A stretch of DNA of 64,000 nt from Pyrocephalus nanus (taxonomy: Eukaryota > Chordata > Aves > Passeriformes > Tyrannidae), in the NCBI GenBank assembly GCA_038380795.1, contig CM076261.1, forward strand, positions 33,133,866 to 33,197,865, written 5' to 3'. Made by a program: the position numbers and the translations under genes. Every line of letters begins with the position of its first letter. Position 1 is the stretch's first letter. Shown here in pieces: positions 38,451 through 50,000 of this stretch. Below the pieces are notes generated by a model. It was not told where the DNA came from, did no database searches, and saw only the letters and a list, made by a program, of their open reading frames with translations.

Positions 38451-38756
38451 ATATTTATACAAATAAAATGTACACGTATTGTCTCTGTTCTTATTTTGTC
38501 ATTAGGGATAATTGTAAAGCCATAGATAAATTCCTTTTTTTGTTGTTTTATGAAATATTATGGATGAATTCTTGATTCCATGAAACTGGATGGGAAAACT
38601 GACAGTGACTTTCATATAGAGAGTTTTTATCCTGTTCATATTAGACAAAGTCTAGTGGATATTAAGCATTAATGGAAGTCAGGACTTGAGTTTTGATCAC
38701 ATACGTTCATGTAACTGTTGTGATGTACTTCCATATGCACTAGAGCATCGAAGGGC

Positions 38757-39702
38757 ATGCCTACACTGAAGAAAGTTATCTATCTGAACTTTGGTAAAGC
38801 CTTTGCCATTACCTCCCACAGTATTCTCCTTCAAAACAAAGCTGGCAGGAGCAGCCCAGGGGGCTGCAGCCCTTTAGAAGGACCTTGACAGGCTAGAGAG
38901 AAGGGCAGAGAAGAAGTGCCTGAAGTTCAACAAAGAAAATTGAGGGTTCTGTACCTGGAGAAGAATAACCCCATGCCCCTGCACAGGCTGAGGGCTGACT
39001 TGCTGGAGAGGGGTTCATAAGGATGCCTGCAGGTCAAGGGAGGTGATCCTTCCCCTCTGCTCAGCTCTGGTGAGGCCTCATCTGGAGTGCTGTGTCCAAT
39101 TCTGCGCTCCTCAGTACAAGTGAGACATGGAGCTTCTCGAGTTAGTTCAGCAGAGATGGATGAGGGATGATTAAGGGACTGGAATATCTCTCCTATGAGG
39201 AAAGGCTGAGAGAGCTGGTTTTGCTCATCCTTGAGAAGAGATGACTGAGGGGCGACATCCATGATACATATAAGTATCTGAAGGGCAGGTTTCAAGAGGG
39301 TGGAGCTAGGATCTTCTTGGTGGTACCAAGAAATATGACAAGGCAATGGTCAGAAACTGCTACAAAGGAAGTTACACCTGAATGAGGAAGTACTTCTTTA
39401 CTGTGCAGCGGACTGTGCACTGGAGCAGATTGCCTAGAGAGGTTATGGAGTCTCCCTCACCGGAGACCACAAAACCACATAATATTGAAAGGGATCCACA
39501 AGGACCATCTAGTCTAACTCTTAAATGAATTGCCCAGATAGCATCTAACACACAACCCTGGTGTTATCACCACTATCCTCTAACCAACTGAGATAAACTC
39601 AGGGTCAAGAACTGTGCAACGTGTTCTAGGATGACGTTGCCTGAGGCAGGAGGTTGGAACAGATAACCCACAGTGATACCATCTATTCTGTGATTCTGTG
39701 AA
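38757..39702 (+). mobile_element. CR1 LINE copy interrupted by a SINE
   Basis: The left end encodes a CR1 reverse-transcriptase block, LNFGKAFAITSHSILLQNKAG at about 38787-38849 (consensus style DF.KAFDTV.HSILL.KLA). It then jumps to the post-palm region, so the central RT including FADD is deleted. The C-terminal region and 3' tail follow, with CCTATGAGGAAAGGCTGAGA near 39192 and a CTTTACTGTGC block near 39393. The tail is interrupted at about 39467-39603 by the SINE, resumes with TGTGCAACGTGTTCTAGG and GAGGCAGGAGGTTGGAACAG, and ends at ATTCTGTGATTCTGTG near 39700. The reading frame is broken in several places. Confidence 0.9.
39467..39603 (-). mobile_element. tRNA-Ile-derived SINE, TguSINE1-like, nested in CR1
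   Basis: On the minus strand the element opens with TTTATCTCAGTTGGTTAGAG, GATAGTGGTGATAACACCAG and GGTTGTGTGTTAGATGC. This tracks tRNA-Ile(AAU): the D-arm/box A region (TAGCTCAGTTGGTTAGAGCG), the anticodon-arm region (TGGTGCTAATAACGCCAAGG) and a decayed box B. The body is followed by a CR1-like tail: TTAGACTAGATGGTCCTTGT, GGATCCCTTTCAATATT and a degenerate TGTGGTTTTGTGG end. A tRNA head joined to a CR1 3' tail is the architecture of TguSINE1, which borrows the CR1 reverse transcriptase. The family name is recalled, not searched. The remains of box A are good and box B is poor, so this copy is probably not transcribed. Confidence 0.8.
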
Positions 39703-40745
39703 ACTCACTGTTCGTGGGTGGCTTGGATGGGCGCACTCTTCATTGGGTCAAAAGCCGGCTAAATGGCCAGGCGCAGAGAGAGGTTGTGAATGGAGTTACA
39801 CCCAGCTAGTGGCTAGTCACAAGTGGTGTTCCCCAGGGCTCTGTACTGGGTCCAGTTTAGTTTAATATCTTTATTAATGATCCAGTTGAGAGAATCAAGT
39901 GCATATTCAGTTAGTTTGCAGATGACACCAAGTACTTGAAGATAGGAAGACTGAAGGAATACAGGCTTGACCTATGGGTTGAGGTGAGGTGTATGAGTTT
40001 AAAAAAGGTGAAGTCCTTGGTCCTGCACTTCAGTCACAACAAGCCCACACCATGCTACAGGTCTGGGGATGAGTGTCTGGAAAGCAGTCTGGAAGAAAAG
40101 GACCAGGGGGTTCTGCTCAACTGCCTGCTGAACATGAGCCAGCAGTGCGCCCAGAAGGCCAAGAAGATGTCCTGACTCATATTAGAAATAGTGTGGTCAG
40201 CAGGACTAGGACAGTGATTGTCCCCCTGTACTCAGCACTGGTGACGCTGCATCTCAAATCCTGTGTTTAGTTCTGGGCCCCACACTACAAGAAGGGCATT
40301 GAGGTGCTGGAGCCTGTCCAGAGAAGGGCAACAGAGCTGGTGAGGGATCTGGAGAACAAGCCTTATGAAGACTGGATGAGGAAACTGGGGTTGTTTAGCC
40401 TGCAGAAAAGGAGGCTGAGGGAAGACCTTATTGGAAGGTGTAATGAGGTGGAAGTTAGTCTCATCTCCCAGGTAATAAGGAATAGAACCAGAGGAAATGC
40501 CCTCAAGTTGCACCAGGGCAGGTTTAGATTAGGTGTTAGGGAAAAATTTTTCACTGAAAGGTTGGTCACGCATAGGAATAGGCTGCCCAAGGAAGCAGTG
40601 TGAACATCCCTAGAAGTGTTCAAAAGATGTGTGGATGTAGCACTTAAGGACCCAGTTTAATGGTGAACGTGGTGGCTCTAGGTTAATGATTTGACTCAAT
40701 AATCTTAGAGGTCTTTTCTAACCTTAAAAATTCTATGATTCTATA
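39703..40745 (+). mobile_element. CR1 LINE copy, RT palm to 3' end, abutting the previous CR1
   Basis: It begins within the reverse transcriptase at a WLDGRTLHWVKSRLNGQAQ-like block (about 39720-39776). It continues through GVPQGSVLGP-like sequence near 39820-39855, FADD at 39915-39926, a post-palm LEEKDQGVLL block and the C-terminal region, and ends in ATTCTATGATTCTAT at 40731-40745. Its 5' truncation point lies directly at the octamer tail of the preceding CR1. Frameshifts around 39850-40200 and stops make it inactive. An open stretch of 99 codons (40304-40603) covers the C-terminal part. Confidence 0.92.
39720..40603 (+). pseudogene. Decayed CR1 ORF2 (palm and C-terminal) remnant
   Basis: Homology can be followed in several frames. 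The FADD box at 39915-39926 is preserved at nucleotide level, but the frames before and after are broken. The C-terminal stretch shows [39 protein letters not shown] and [16 protein letters not shown], which is typical CR1. The fingers domain and the endonuclease are absent. It was part of a retrotransposition enzyme and makes no functional product now. Confidence 0.88.
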
Positions 40746-42199
40746 TGGGTGCCTAACACAAGAGAGAATGCTAGCATGCTTGGCATTAGCCATGGTGTGA
40801 ACTTGTTTTCAACAGCAGATGATTCAGAAGTTTTATGTTTAAATAGAGGTTTATATTAGGGGATTTGACTAGAAAGCAGAGGTGTCACCTTCTGAGTAAT
40901 ATCATGAAACATTTCAAATGCTGCTGATCTCAATTCTATATCATGTGTTATTTCATATCACAATGAAAAAATAAGGACAAAAATAACAGAAGTTATTGAC
41001 AGCTACATTTACTAATGCTTTGCTAGGGCTTTTATTTCTACTGTCTCAAAAGTGAGTCATCTGTTAAGTTCACATTAGAACTCAGATCTCATTTATAGGT
41101 CTTTAGAGCTGAGATCTGAACAGACCAGAATAAGCTGCTCTATCTGCAGGGCATATGAAGGAATTCTCAGTAACTCTCTGGCATTAACAGTTTGTACAAA
41201 ACACCTACTGCCATTTTACAAATCTTCAGTGTTAAATGTTTACTAAAGCAAAAACTCTGTAATGCATTTCTGCATGCATTACCTTTTAACTTTCCTTCAA
41301 GATAATTCTTTTATATGGGCAATTTTGTTTTGACATCATAAATAGTTAAGAAATGATGTGATTGAGAGCATTTGACAACTCAACAGTCAGAATAGGGCAA
41401 AGCAGTAGTGGTCAGAAAGCTTGCTGGGATACCTGGAACTTTTTTGATTTGTTTGTTTTTCTTGTTGTTTTTAAAAGTTTTATAAGAATAGAAAAAGATT
41501 ACTGAGTGAGAGAAAAAATGGCCCTAAAAGTGGAGAAAATGAAATAAGTTGGAGCAGACTTTGTGTCTCTCTACAGTTCATACACAAAGGTATCCCAGGG
41601 ATACCTAATAGAAATTTAGGAATGGAACTGAACTTAACTGAGCGTACATACCAGATATGATTGCAACAATCTTAACATAACATTATTTCAGATAGGGACT
41701 TGAAAACTAAGGAGGAGAGGGAAAAGAATTATCTCAAAATGGTTGGGAAAAAAGACTTCAACACAGGACAAGAATACTGTAAAAAAAAAAAAAAAACACC
41801 ACCAAAACCAAACAAACAAGCACAGTCCACATGATCATACATCTACACAACCTCAGAAGGGAGATGTCCGCAGACTCACAGCAGTTCCTGAAAAAGTAAG
41901 TGCTATTGAGGAGGTAGCAATGGGACAATCTACACAGTAAATCCAGAGAGCAGAAGGGCATGTGCTTTACTAGCAATGTGTAAAATAATTTAAAAAGAAA
42001 AAAAAAAAAAAAGGTCTAGCACTTTTAAATTGTCCTATAAATTGTAGGTGTATTGAGCAAGGAAAAATTAATGAAAGAGTTCCCTTAACTGGAATATAGA
42101 TACAGAAAAATGGTGCAACAAACAATAGTATAACAGTTTTTAACAGTTATAGCAGAACCATAAAACAGGCAAGAATTTTACCTAAGTGACTCTTGTGTC
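40746..42199. other. Unannotated spacer between CR1 copies
   Basis: AT-rich sequence with no gene. It contains an A-run followed by CACCACCAAAACCAAACAAA-type sequence near 41780-41822 and an A-run near 41995-42012, both of the A/C-rich style seen elsewhere in the window. Confidence 0.65.
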
Positions 42200-42608
42200 T
42201 AGGGAGTAAGTCCTATGCAGAGCAGCTGAGGGAGCTGGGGTTGTCTAGCATAGAGAAAAACTATGCTCAGGGGTGTCCTTATTGATCTCTACAACTACTT
42301 GACAGGAGGCTGTAGCAAGATGGGGATCAGCCTCTTCTCCCAGACAACCAACAACAGGATGAGAGGATATAGACTCAAGTTGCGCCAGGAGGAGGGGCAG
42401 TTCAGCTTGGGCATCAGGAGGAATTTCTACACAGAAAGTGTTGTTACACATTTGAATGAACTGTCCAGGGAGGTAGTGGAGTCATCACCTCAGAATTGTT
42501 CAAGACTAGACATGGCACTTTGTGGCATGGTCTAGTTTACAAGATGGTGATCAGTTAACTCAATGATCTTGGTGGTCTTTTCCAATTTTAACGATTCTGT
42601 GATTCTGT
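42200..42608 (+). mobile_element. CR1 3'-end fragment
   Basis: It starts with a GGAGTAAGTCCTATGCAGAG block (consensus style 'ggaggcctatgaggagcggctgagggagctgggg'). It runs through a C-terminal ORF2 remnant (TNNRMRGYRLKLRQEEGQFS, LGIRRNFYTESVVTH, NELSREVVE in a 90-codon frame at 42263-42535) and ends with CTCAATGATCTTGGTGGTC, TTTTCCAATTTTAACGATTC and a TGTGATTCTG tail. The tail type resembles that of the copy ending at 40745. Confidence 0.9.
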
Positions 42609-44019
42609 ACAACACAGAAATCCAAGATCAATATTTTTACCTAAAGAAGGAGCTAAAGAAATAAAAGTGAACTTTGGTGGAATTCTAGTACTTTCAATAC
42701 AAATGAGACACACAATGTAACAAACAAAGAAGTGAAATATCATCTGCAGGAGTATATCTAAAATTCACCAACCAACAGAAAGCAATCACCAAAAGAGGAT
42801 TTTTCATACACAGATTCCACCAAAGATTGAGGAAGAAAGTAGTAAGATAAGTAGTAGGAGCATTAATTCAACAAATAAAGACAAAATTTTGACAGTCTGA
42901 AATGATCTGAATATCGAGTTTTAATCACTAGAAGAAGAAAGGCAGTTTAACAAGCTCAATGGGAAAAGTAGTGGATCTAGAACTGAACTAATTGCCAGTA
43001 GTGAGGAAGAAAGTACTAGTAATGAAATAAGGATTTAGGTCACTGGTACACTTAGGGAAAATATTGAAGTTAATATCTCTAGGAAAAAAGATACTGTCAA
43101 GCAAAATAACTAAAGAGTTTTGTATGCCAACAGCTTAGACAATATAATATAGAGGCTTTAAATATTTGTGCAAGACACATACATAGATGGAAAAAAAAAA
43201 AGAGGAAAGAGAAAAAAGCAAGAATAGCAATTAAAAACATGGTACAGTGGTAATGTTACTACAGCATAGTTATTGAATAATAAACACCTTAAGGAAAGGG
43301 AGAATAAATGTAAGTAACTATTATAAAATAAGAAGAGATCATGTAGATATATGGATTATAAACATGAGAAATGTTCATATGTACAGAAGAGTCAAGTGAA
43401 TCAAAATAAATTCAGAATAAAAAAAAAAAAAAGATGGGGGAGAAAAAAAAAGGCATTTTACTGGCAGCTGAATTGTTGAAATCCTTCCTCTAGCACTTTT
43501 GCATTAGATAATTGAGTGTTCTCTCCATGCCTTTCTCCTGCATTGTGCAGGAGGCAGTACAGCCTCACACAGATGCAGCCGCCCATTCTGGAGGCTGGGA
43601 CATCTGCTGAGAGTCATCTTTCCAAAACAAGCAAGGCCCAAGTACTGCACCCAGCACTAGTTTACTAACTGGGATAGTTTAGACTTGACTGTGTCTTTAG
43701 TGGTTACACTAAAAATCAGCATACTTATTTGAAATTTTTTCCATTCCCTTCCTTAGTATTCCTTGAAATACATTACAAATATCCTTTGTTTCTGAAAAAA
43801 ACAGCTAACATTTTATTTACCTGGAAGCCACTGAGTAAATAGGAACTTATTTCATAAATGATTTTGAAGAGTACCTGAAAGAAGATCTGATTATAGAAAA
43901 CAATTCCAGAACTGCCTGAAGAATTTGAAGAGACTAACATTGTTAGGGACACTGTCAGAGACCTAGTCTCAGTCTCTAAGTCAAACATTCCTATATTTCA
44001 TCAATACATATAAATAGTT
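42609..44019. other. Unannotated spacer between CR1 copies
   Basis: A-rich sequence on the plus strand with no gene. It includes A-runs near 43190 and 43420-43450 and a small perfect inverted repeat (CTCCTGCA / TGCAGGAG) near 43536-43554. Confidence 0.6.
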
Positions 44020-44310
44020 CAAAAGTGGGTGTCAAGAGGATGTAAGACTCTTTTCAGTGGTGCCCAGTGACATGGCAAAGAGCAATGACCATAAACTAAA
44101 ACACAAGAAGTTTCACCTCAACACGAGGAGGAACGTCACTTTGAGGGTGGCTGAGTTCTGGAAACAGGCTGTCCAGAGAGGATGTGGAGTCCTCCTCACT
44201 GTGTAACCTGCTCTACATGACCCTGGCAGGTGGGTTGGACTAGATGATCTCCAGAGGTCCCTTCCACCCCTATCCACATTGTGATTCTGTGATTTTTGTG
44301 ATTCCATGAT
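44020..44310 (+). mobile_element. CR1 3'-end fragment
   Basis: Recognisable blocks in order: CTTTTCAGTGGTGCCCAGTG near 44050, CAAAGAGCAATGACCATAAA, AAGTTTCACCTCAACACGAG, GAACGTCACTTTGAGGGTGG, GTCCAGAGAGGATGTGGAGTCC, GGTTGGACTAGATGATCTCC near 44232, AGAGGTCCCTTCCACCCC, and a GTGATTCTGTGATTTTTGTG tail. This is the untranslated CR1 3' end. No useful coding part is left. Confidence 0.92.
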
Positions 44311-46923
44311 GTCATGCAACAACTACGAGCAAGTGGAGAGAGACACTACTTTAATTAAAGCTTAACTGCAAATTACATTTGAAAAAAATCCATCTCTGGC
44401 AACATAAATCACAGGTCTAATGTAAGCATTTAAAAAAAAAAAAAAAGTTAATTTTTACTGCTGAAATAAAAGCAAAACAATTTCATACATGAAGATTAGG
44501 AGAAAAAACTTGAGCCTTATCAACAATCACAGCAGAGTCCAAATTAAAAACCATCTATGTGTCCCCAAAACTAGATTGCACCTTGTATATTTGGATGTAA
44601 TTAATTAACAGGACAACATAAGTATCAGAAACCAACAGAAACTTTGCAAGATGAAAGGAACACTAGAATTATCAAGACTCTCCATTACCATTCCAGACTT
44701 CTGAAAGAAGTAGATTTTGTTATTTTTTTCTTAATAGCTTTCTTTGATAAGGCAATGGATTTTTTGAATGGAAAAGTACAATTGGTTTCACCTATCTAGA
44801 TTTCAGTGATTACTGTGATACAATATGGAATAAGAAATTTCTACTTAAATGGGAAAATATGTGAATCAGTGCAAGAATTTTAAAATTAGTAAGAAACCAT
44901 TAAAAAAAAGAAGAATGGATCAATGGTCAAAATTAGGGTTAGAGAAAAACTACTAGAGTACCTCAAGGACTTCTGTTGGGATTTGTATTTTTCATTAACC
45001 TTGGCTAAAAAATCAAGATTTTTTTAATGAAATGCAGTTTTAATGAAAAATGTGATATATTTAGGAGTTACTGTCAGAGGACTTCAATATCATACCTGAA
45101 GAATTATACAACCTTGAAAAAAATATTAAACTCCTTTCTAGTACAGATTTTCCAGTACAGACTTTCTAGTTTCTCTCATTGTTTTATCTTCATTTTGACA
45201 CTCTTGCATCAGAACAAACATACAAAAAGGAACTGGCTTACAACACCTCTATAAATCCTATCTACATTTCTGCCATATATCCCCAAGGGGTTACTCACGC
45301 TTTGTAGTATCTCTATACCAAAACAATGCTGTTCTTTGTCCAGCAATGAAATTTCTCCAGAATTATGACATTTTATCCACAAAGCTACACAGGCTACACA
45401 GGTACTCAGACAGGTAATATGACAGGTATGTTTTCTTGGGGAGACCTGTCAACAGCATTTTTCACTTCATGTGCCTTTGCAACACAAATCAAACTTGAAA
45501 AAAAACCTTCAAAAGGGATACTATACCAGCATGACATCATTATTTTATTAAATATCTTTTGCTGTTCCAGGATTAAATTACTTGGGACAACCAAAAATTT
45601 GGTCAGTTATGATGCTTTTATTTCAATATGGCAGTGAAATGTACCTGTTAAAATTTTTAGTTAGTAATAACAGCAAAGCTGGTTTCTGATTAATTTTCAT
45701 TATCATATTATGTTACAAAAAAATTGTACTTAATTTCATATCTAAAATCAATATTAATCTCAACTACAAAGGAACAGCAATAAACACCTGCAGCATTTGC
45801 TCAAGGACAAATGAGGTAAAAGTTGAATGAGGTGAATATTTGCCCATTAAACTTATTTCTTTTAAAATGTTTCAGACTCAAATTTGCATCAAAGAGCAAC
45901 ATCAATATACCTTAATAGCAAACATATTACCTGAACAAGTACAGAAGAGTCTTCTTAAAAACCTGAGATCATTTGGTGTTTTTACAGTTCTTAGTCATAG
46001 TCATTTAGATCAGAATGCAGACTTTCAGTAAGCAACAAAGGTGAATTATCTAAGTTACAAAATATATTATCTTTATATATATTTTGCATCAACTGGATCT
46101 GTGTATTTCCATGTACACGGAAACATTCATGTTTTTGAAATTTCCAAAAATTGTTTCCTAAAAGAACATAAATATAACTGCCTCATTAAAAAAAAAAAAA
46201 AATATTCACTCCACAGTTTCTGAACAACACACTACTTTTATTACTTTTGTCATTTAATATGAAAACTTGAAAAATTTGCCCTATCAAATGCTCCCAATAG
46301 CAAAAGAGAGGAATCTCAGGAATTGGACAGTATACAGAAGTGAAGGAATCGCCAAAAATGTGATGAAGCTTGGTGTTATTCAAAAACCAAAGCATGGTTC
46401 TCCAAGAAAATTTTTCATTGCTTGCTAGACTAACTAAATAGTAACATATGAGGGAGTTAGTGCTTTTAGAGCTGTTAGTTTATAGAAGCAGAGCTTTAAT
46501 ATTGATTCCTACATGTGACACCATTTTATTGCAGAAGAGAGCCAGGGGATTGGTCTTCTCTTTCTTCCTCTCTCTGTTTCTTTTGGTGTTATGATCACTG
46601 TATATTTCTGTGCAAAAAGAAAAAGAAATAGAGTGGATCTAGTTACCAGAAAATTCTGCTTTTGAAATGCAGTACTGGTGGGTTTGCCTACATGTGGTTA
46701 CATCTGCACCTGTGAACTAAATGGGGACAGTGCATAGGAGTAGGCAATGCTACCCAACAGCCCACATTGTTTGATTATTGGCACTCTTCTCAGACTATTT
46801 TTAAGTCTTGCCCAACAGGTCCCTCCTCGACACTGACTGTGAACAGTTTGGACAAGTGCGCAGTTTCCAGTAGGCAGGTGGATAAACTACACCCTATTTT
46901 TGCAAGGAGAAAACTGTAGCAAT

Positions 46924-47047
46924 GAGAGTCTGAGTGAACACTCCTTGCTCACATAATACTCACATTATTGATGTGAGTTTTTATGGCCAACAGGCCATAA
47001 AAACTTAGATGAGTAATATGAGTAGGCAAGGGGCTTGATACTCTCAC
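46924..47047. repeat. Long imperfect inverted repeat (hairpin)
   Basis: A perfect 13-base arm pair (46976-46988 and 46993-47005, AGTTTTTATGGCC / GGCCATAAAAACT) is separated by the 4-base loop AACA. Outward, bases 46957-46975 pair with 47006-47024 at 14 of 19 positions, and two of the mismatches would be G-U pairs in RNA. After a 7-base bulge on the left, GCAAGG and CTCTCA blocks also recur in inverted order, to about 46924 and 47047. Possible origins are a small non-autonomous DNA element, a pre-miRNA-like hairpin or a template-switch palindrome. Confidence 0.75.
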
Positions 47048-50000
47048 AAATAAATTACTTATTTAATTCACTAATATAGCTTACAAACTAAAGTAACCGA
47101 AATTGCTAAAGACTGTTAGAGCTTCCAAAGTTCTTCCTATTGGAAAAAGTATGAACTTTTCTTTGATTTACCATACAAGGAAAATAGTTTTTAGCCTGTG
47201 AGTTGAAGGAACAGCTTCTGGTTGCCCTCCATATTTTAACATATAGTATAGTGTTTCCTGATTAAGCAATTTTCAATTATTCAAAAAACCCCCCAAAAAC
47301 ACCACATTTGAAATAAAATTAGCAACATATATCCTTGTTCAATGTCAAGAAAATGTCAAGTTTGCTCCATGTCATAAAAATATGACTTCATTTTCAATTC
47401 CATACATACAATCATTTACTTTAAAATTTATAGTTGTTTACAAGTTCTTTGTAGCATAAAAAGAATTTTCATTAATACATTAAAACATTAGATAAAACAA
47501 GTCATTAGAATGGCATATGGAAAAAATCCAAAAAAACCTTGAAGAAGTGCTAACATAGCGTAATGGCTCAGATGAAAAAAGTAAAAAGCTTCACGTTGGC
47601 AGTATGGGTTGAAAATGGAGTTCCTCAGTAAGGTCTGCTTTCTTTCAATTCAGTGAGGTTAATAACACTGATTTCAGGCTATGATCATTCCAGAACAGAA
47701 CACTGTACCTTCAGGGATCACATTGCTTGATATGCAATATATTTTTCTATACCACAGAGGTAAAAAATGAAACCAAACCAAACCAATAATTTTCCACAGT
47801 GTTATTATTACACTATCAAATACTTAGAATGAAAGTTTATTATTTTTATTAAGCTTTCATAAAATATTAATAATTGGGGAAAAAGTCCTGTAACCCTAGG
47901 TAACCTAAGCTTCCTCAGACAAAAGAGTATTTGAAATACTTTTCTGTCAGTGACTATAGCTAAAAGACTAGTCCTATTGTCTATGCCTTATATACACATA
48001 TGTGTAATCTCAAAGAAGAAAATGAAGAAGTGTTCACTTTTTAAATGCAAATCCATATACTGTTCAGATGGTGTTATGCAAACCTGATTAGGTAAATCAA
48101 AACTAGTACTAATTAGATGTCAAGACTCAGTAAACTAAAATGACACTTTAAATATTACTGTTTAGCAACTCATAAAGTAGAAATCAACCTGAATAATTCC
48201 ACAAAGAAGTTACATAAAATGTAAAGATAAGAAACCTCACCATTATTTTCCAACTTACCTCCTCCCCAGTGTCCTAAAGAAGGGTCTGTTTACTTTGTTT
48301 TTCACAAAATAAAGATATTGATAAGGAGAAAGGGAAGCCATTTATGCCCAGAGTCCCTTCTCTGCCTTTGAAGACTCAGGTTTATAAGAAAAGAAACTTT
48401 TTTTTTTTTAGCTACTGCTATCTTCATAAGAATATATGATAAAACGGTTTATGTTTGTAAAGGAGAGACCCTTTATGTAAAAATCACAACTGTATAATTA
48501 GGTAGATTTTAACAAATCATTATTTAATAACACAAGATTCCAATTAACCTGAATCTAGAGTAATACAAGATCTTGCTTTTCCTCATCAATTACCATGCCG
48601 GCTATGACAATTATCTGAAGGAGTTTCAGGTTAGTTATATTTCTAACTGGGTTTTTAAAAAATTGATTTTAACCTGAAACTTCCTTTATGATTTGGACAT
48701 TTATTTCTCTAACTGATAAGATTTCAATGACCACTCATTGTCTTACTTTGCAAATGTTCAGTTCACAGATACCTACATAGAAAATAATCCCTTTGTGTAC
48801 CACGCAGACAAGTCCATCAGCATAGAGACTATTATATGCAAAAGACTTAAAAAGCTAAGATGTAGCTATGAAAATTATTAGAAAATGAGACAAGAAGGTT
48901 GTCCGACATGTGACTTTGCTGGGAACTAGCATCGTTCAGTTCCACTTAAAATTAGACAAATAAAATTTCAATTTAGCATCAGTTTTAATACTATTAACTT
49001 TAAAATACTGCAGAAAACGTATTACACCTTCTTCACAGAGAAAAATGCTAACTCATCTCTATAACAACTGAAGAGCCATCTGGAAGATCATACTTGCAAG
49101 CATGTGCACATCCACTGGCTGATCTTTCCTTATATAGACCCACAGCTGTTCCACAGCTGCTGAGGCAGCAGCTTCATCAGCACACACAAGGTCCTCAGAA
49201 GTCCTCACCTGGTCTGATCTCTGTGGCAGATTGTATTTCAATGCCTAGGGAGAATGCTGGGTGGCACCAAAATCTATGTTAGCCACACAGTGTTCCTTTC
49301 AGACTATCTTGGTTTCTAATTTTCATTATGACCATCAGGATAGACAACCTCTGGTGCCCTTCTGTTACAAAGTGTACAGAAGCTTATTGATTATTGATGC
49401 CATCATTCTAAAACAAAAAAAAACCCAAACAAACAAAAAAAAAATTGGAAAAAGAAAGCAAATGCAATTTATTGACCTACATACATATATGGAAAAGGTT
49501 TTAATGGACATGCTGGCTGTATTTCCTACATATTATATCTCAACAGGAAACACTCCTGTGTCTTCAGTTTATTCCCTGCATAGTTTTTATTTGCATGAGG
49601 AGACCATCTTTAATATGTGGTACTCCCAACAACCAGTGCTAGTGGGAGGTTCAGGTCTGAGACAGAAGGCCAAGTAAATTAAAGTCACATCAGAGCTCTT
49701 CCCAAATGCCAGGATGCTCACGAGTAAGACATTGCTTCCCAATGTTAACAATTTCAATTTCACTGAGTTAAACAAAAAAACTGGGCACCTATACTCCATT
49801 TATTAATTTTCTTTTCCATAAATGAATACAAAGAAACTATTTACAAAATAATTCAAATTCTTTAACAAATGAAATGCCGCAGCAGATAAACTCTTTATTT
49901 TTACAATGAGTGATTTCTTTCCTATATGTGAAACTCCCGTCTACCATGCAGCACCCTTTGGACTTCTCTTCCTCCTCAAAACCACCTTTCTCGTTCTTGC

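Noticed and set aside
38927..39346. 139-codon minus-strand open frame
   Set aside because: Antisense of a plus-strand CR1 copy.
39583..39603. tRNA-Ile gene on the minus strand
   Set aside because: The tRNA-like head has no complete acceptor stem, has a decayed box B, and is fused to a CR1-like tail. It is a SINE, not a tRNA gene.
43536..43554. Perfect 8-bp inverted repeat CTCCTGCA / TGCAGGAG
   Set aside because: Too short to mean much, with no T-run or other context suggesting a terminator or regulatory RNA.
49261..49677. 138-codon plus-strand open frame
   Set aside because: It contains a poly-Lys/Asn stretch from an A-run and no domain, and is at the upper end of chance length for AT-rich DNA.
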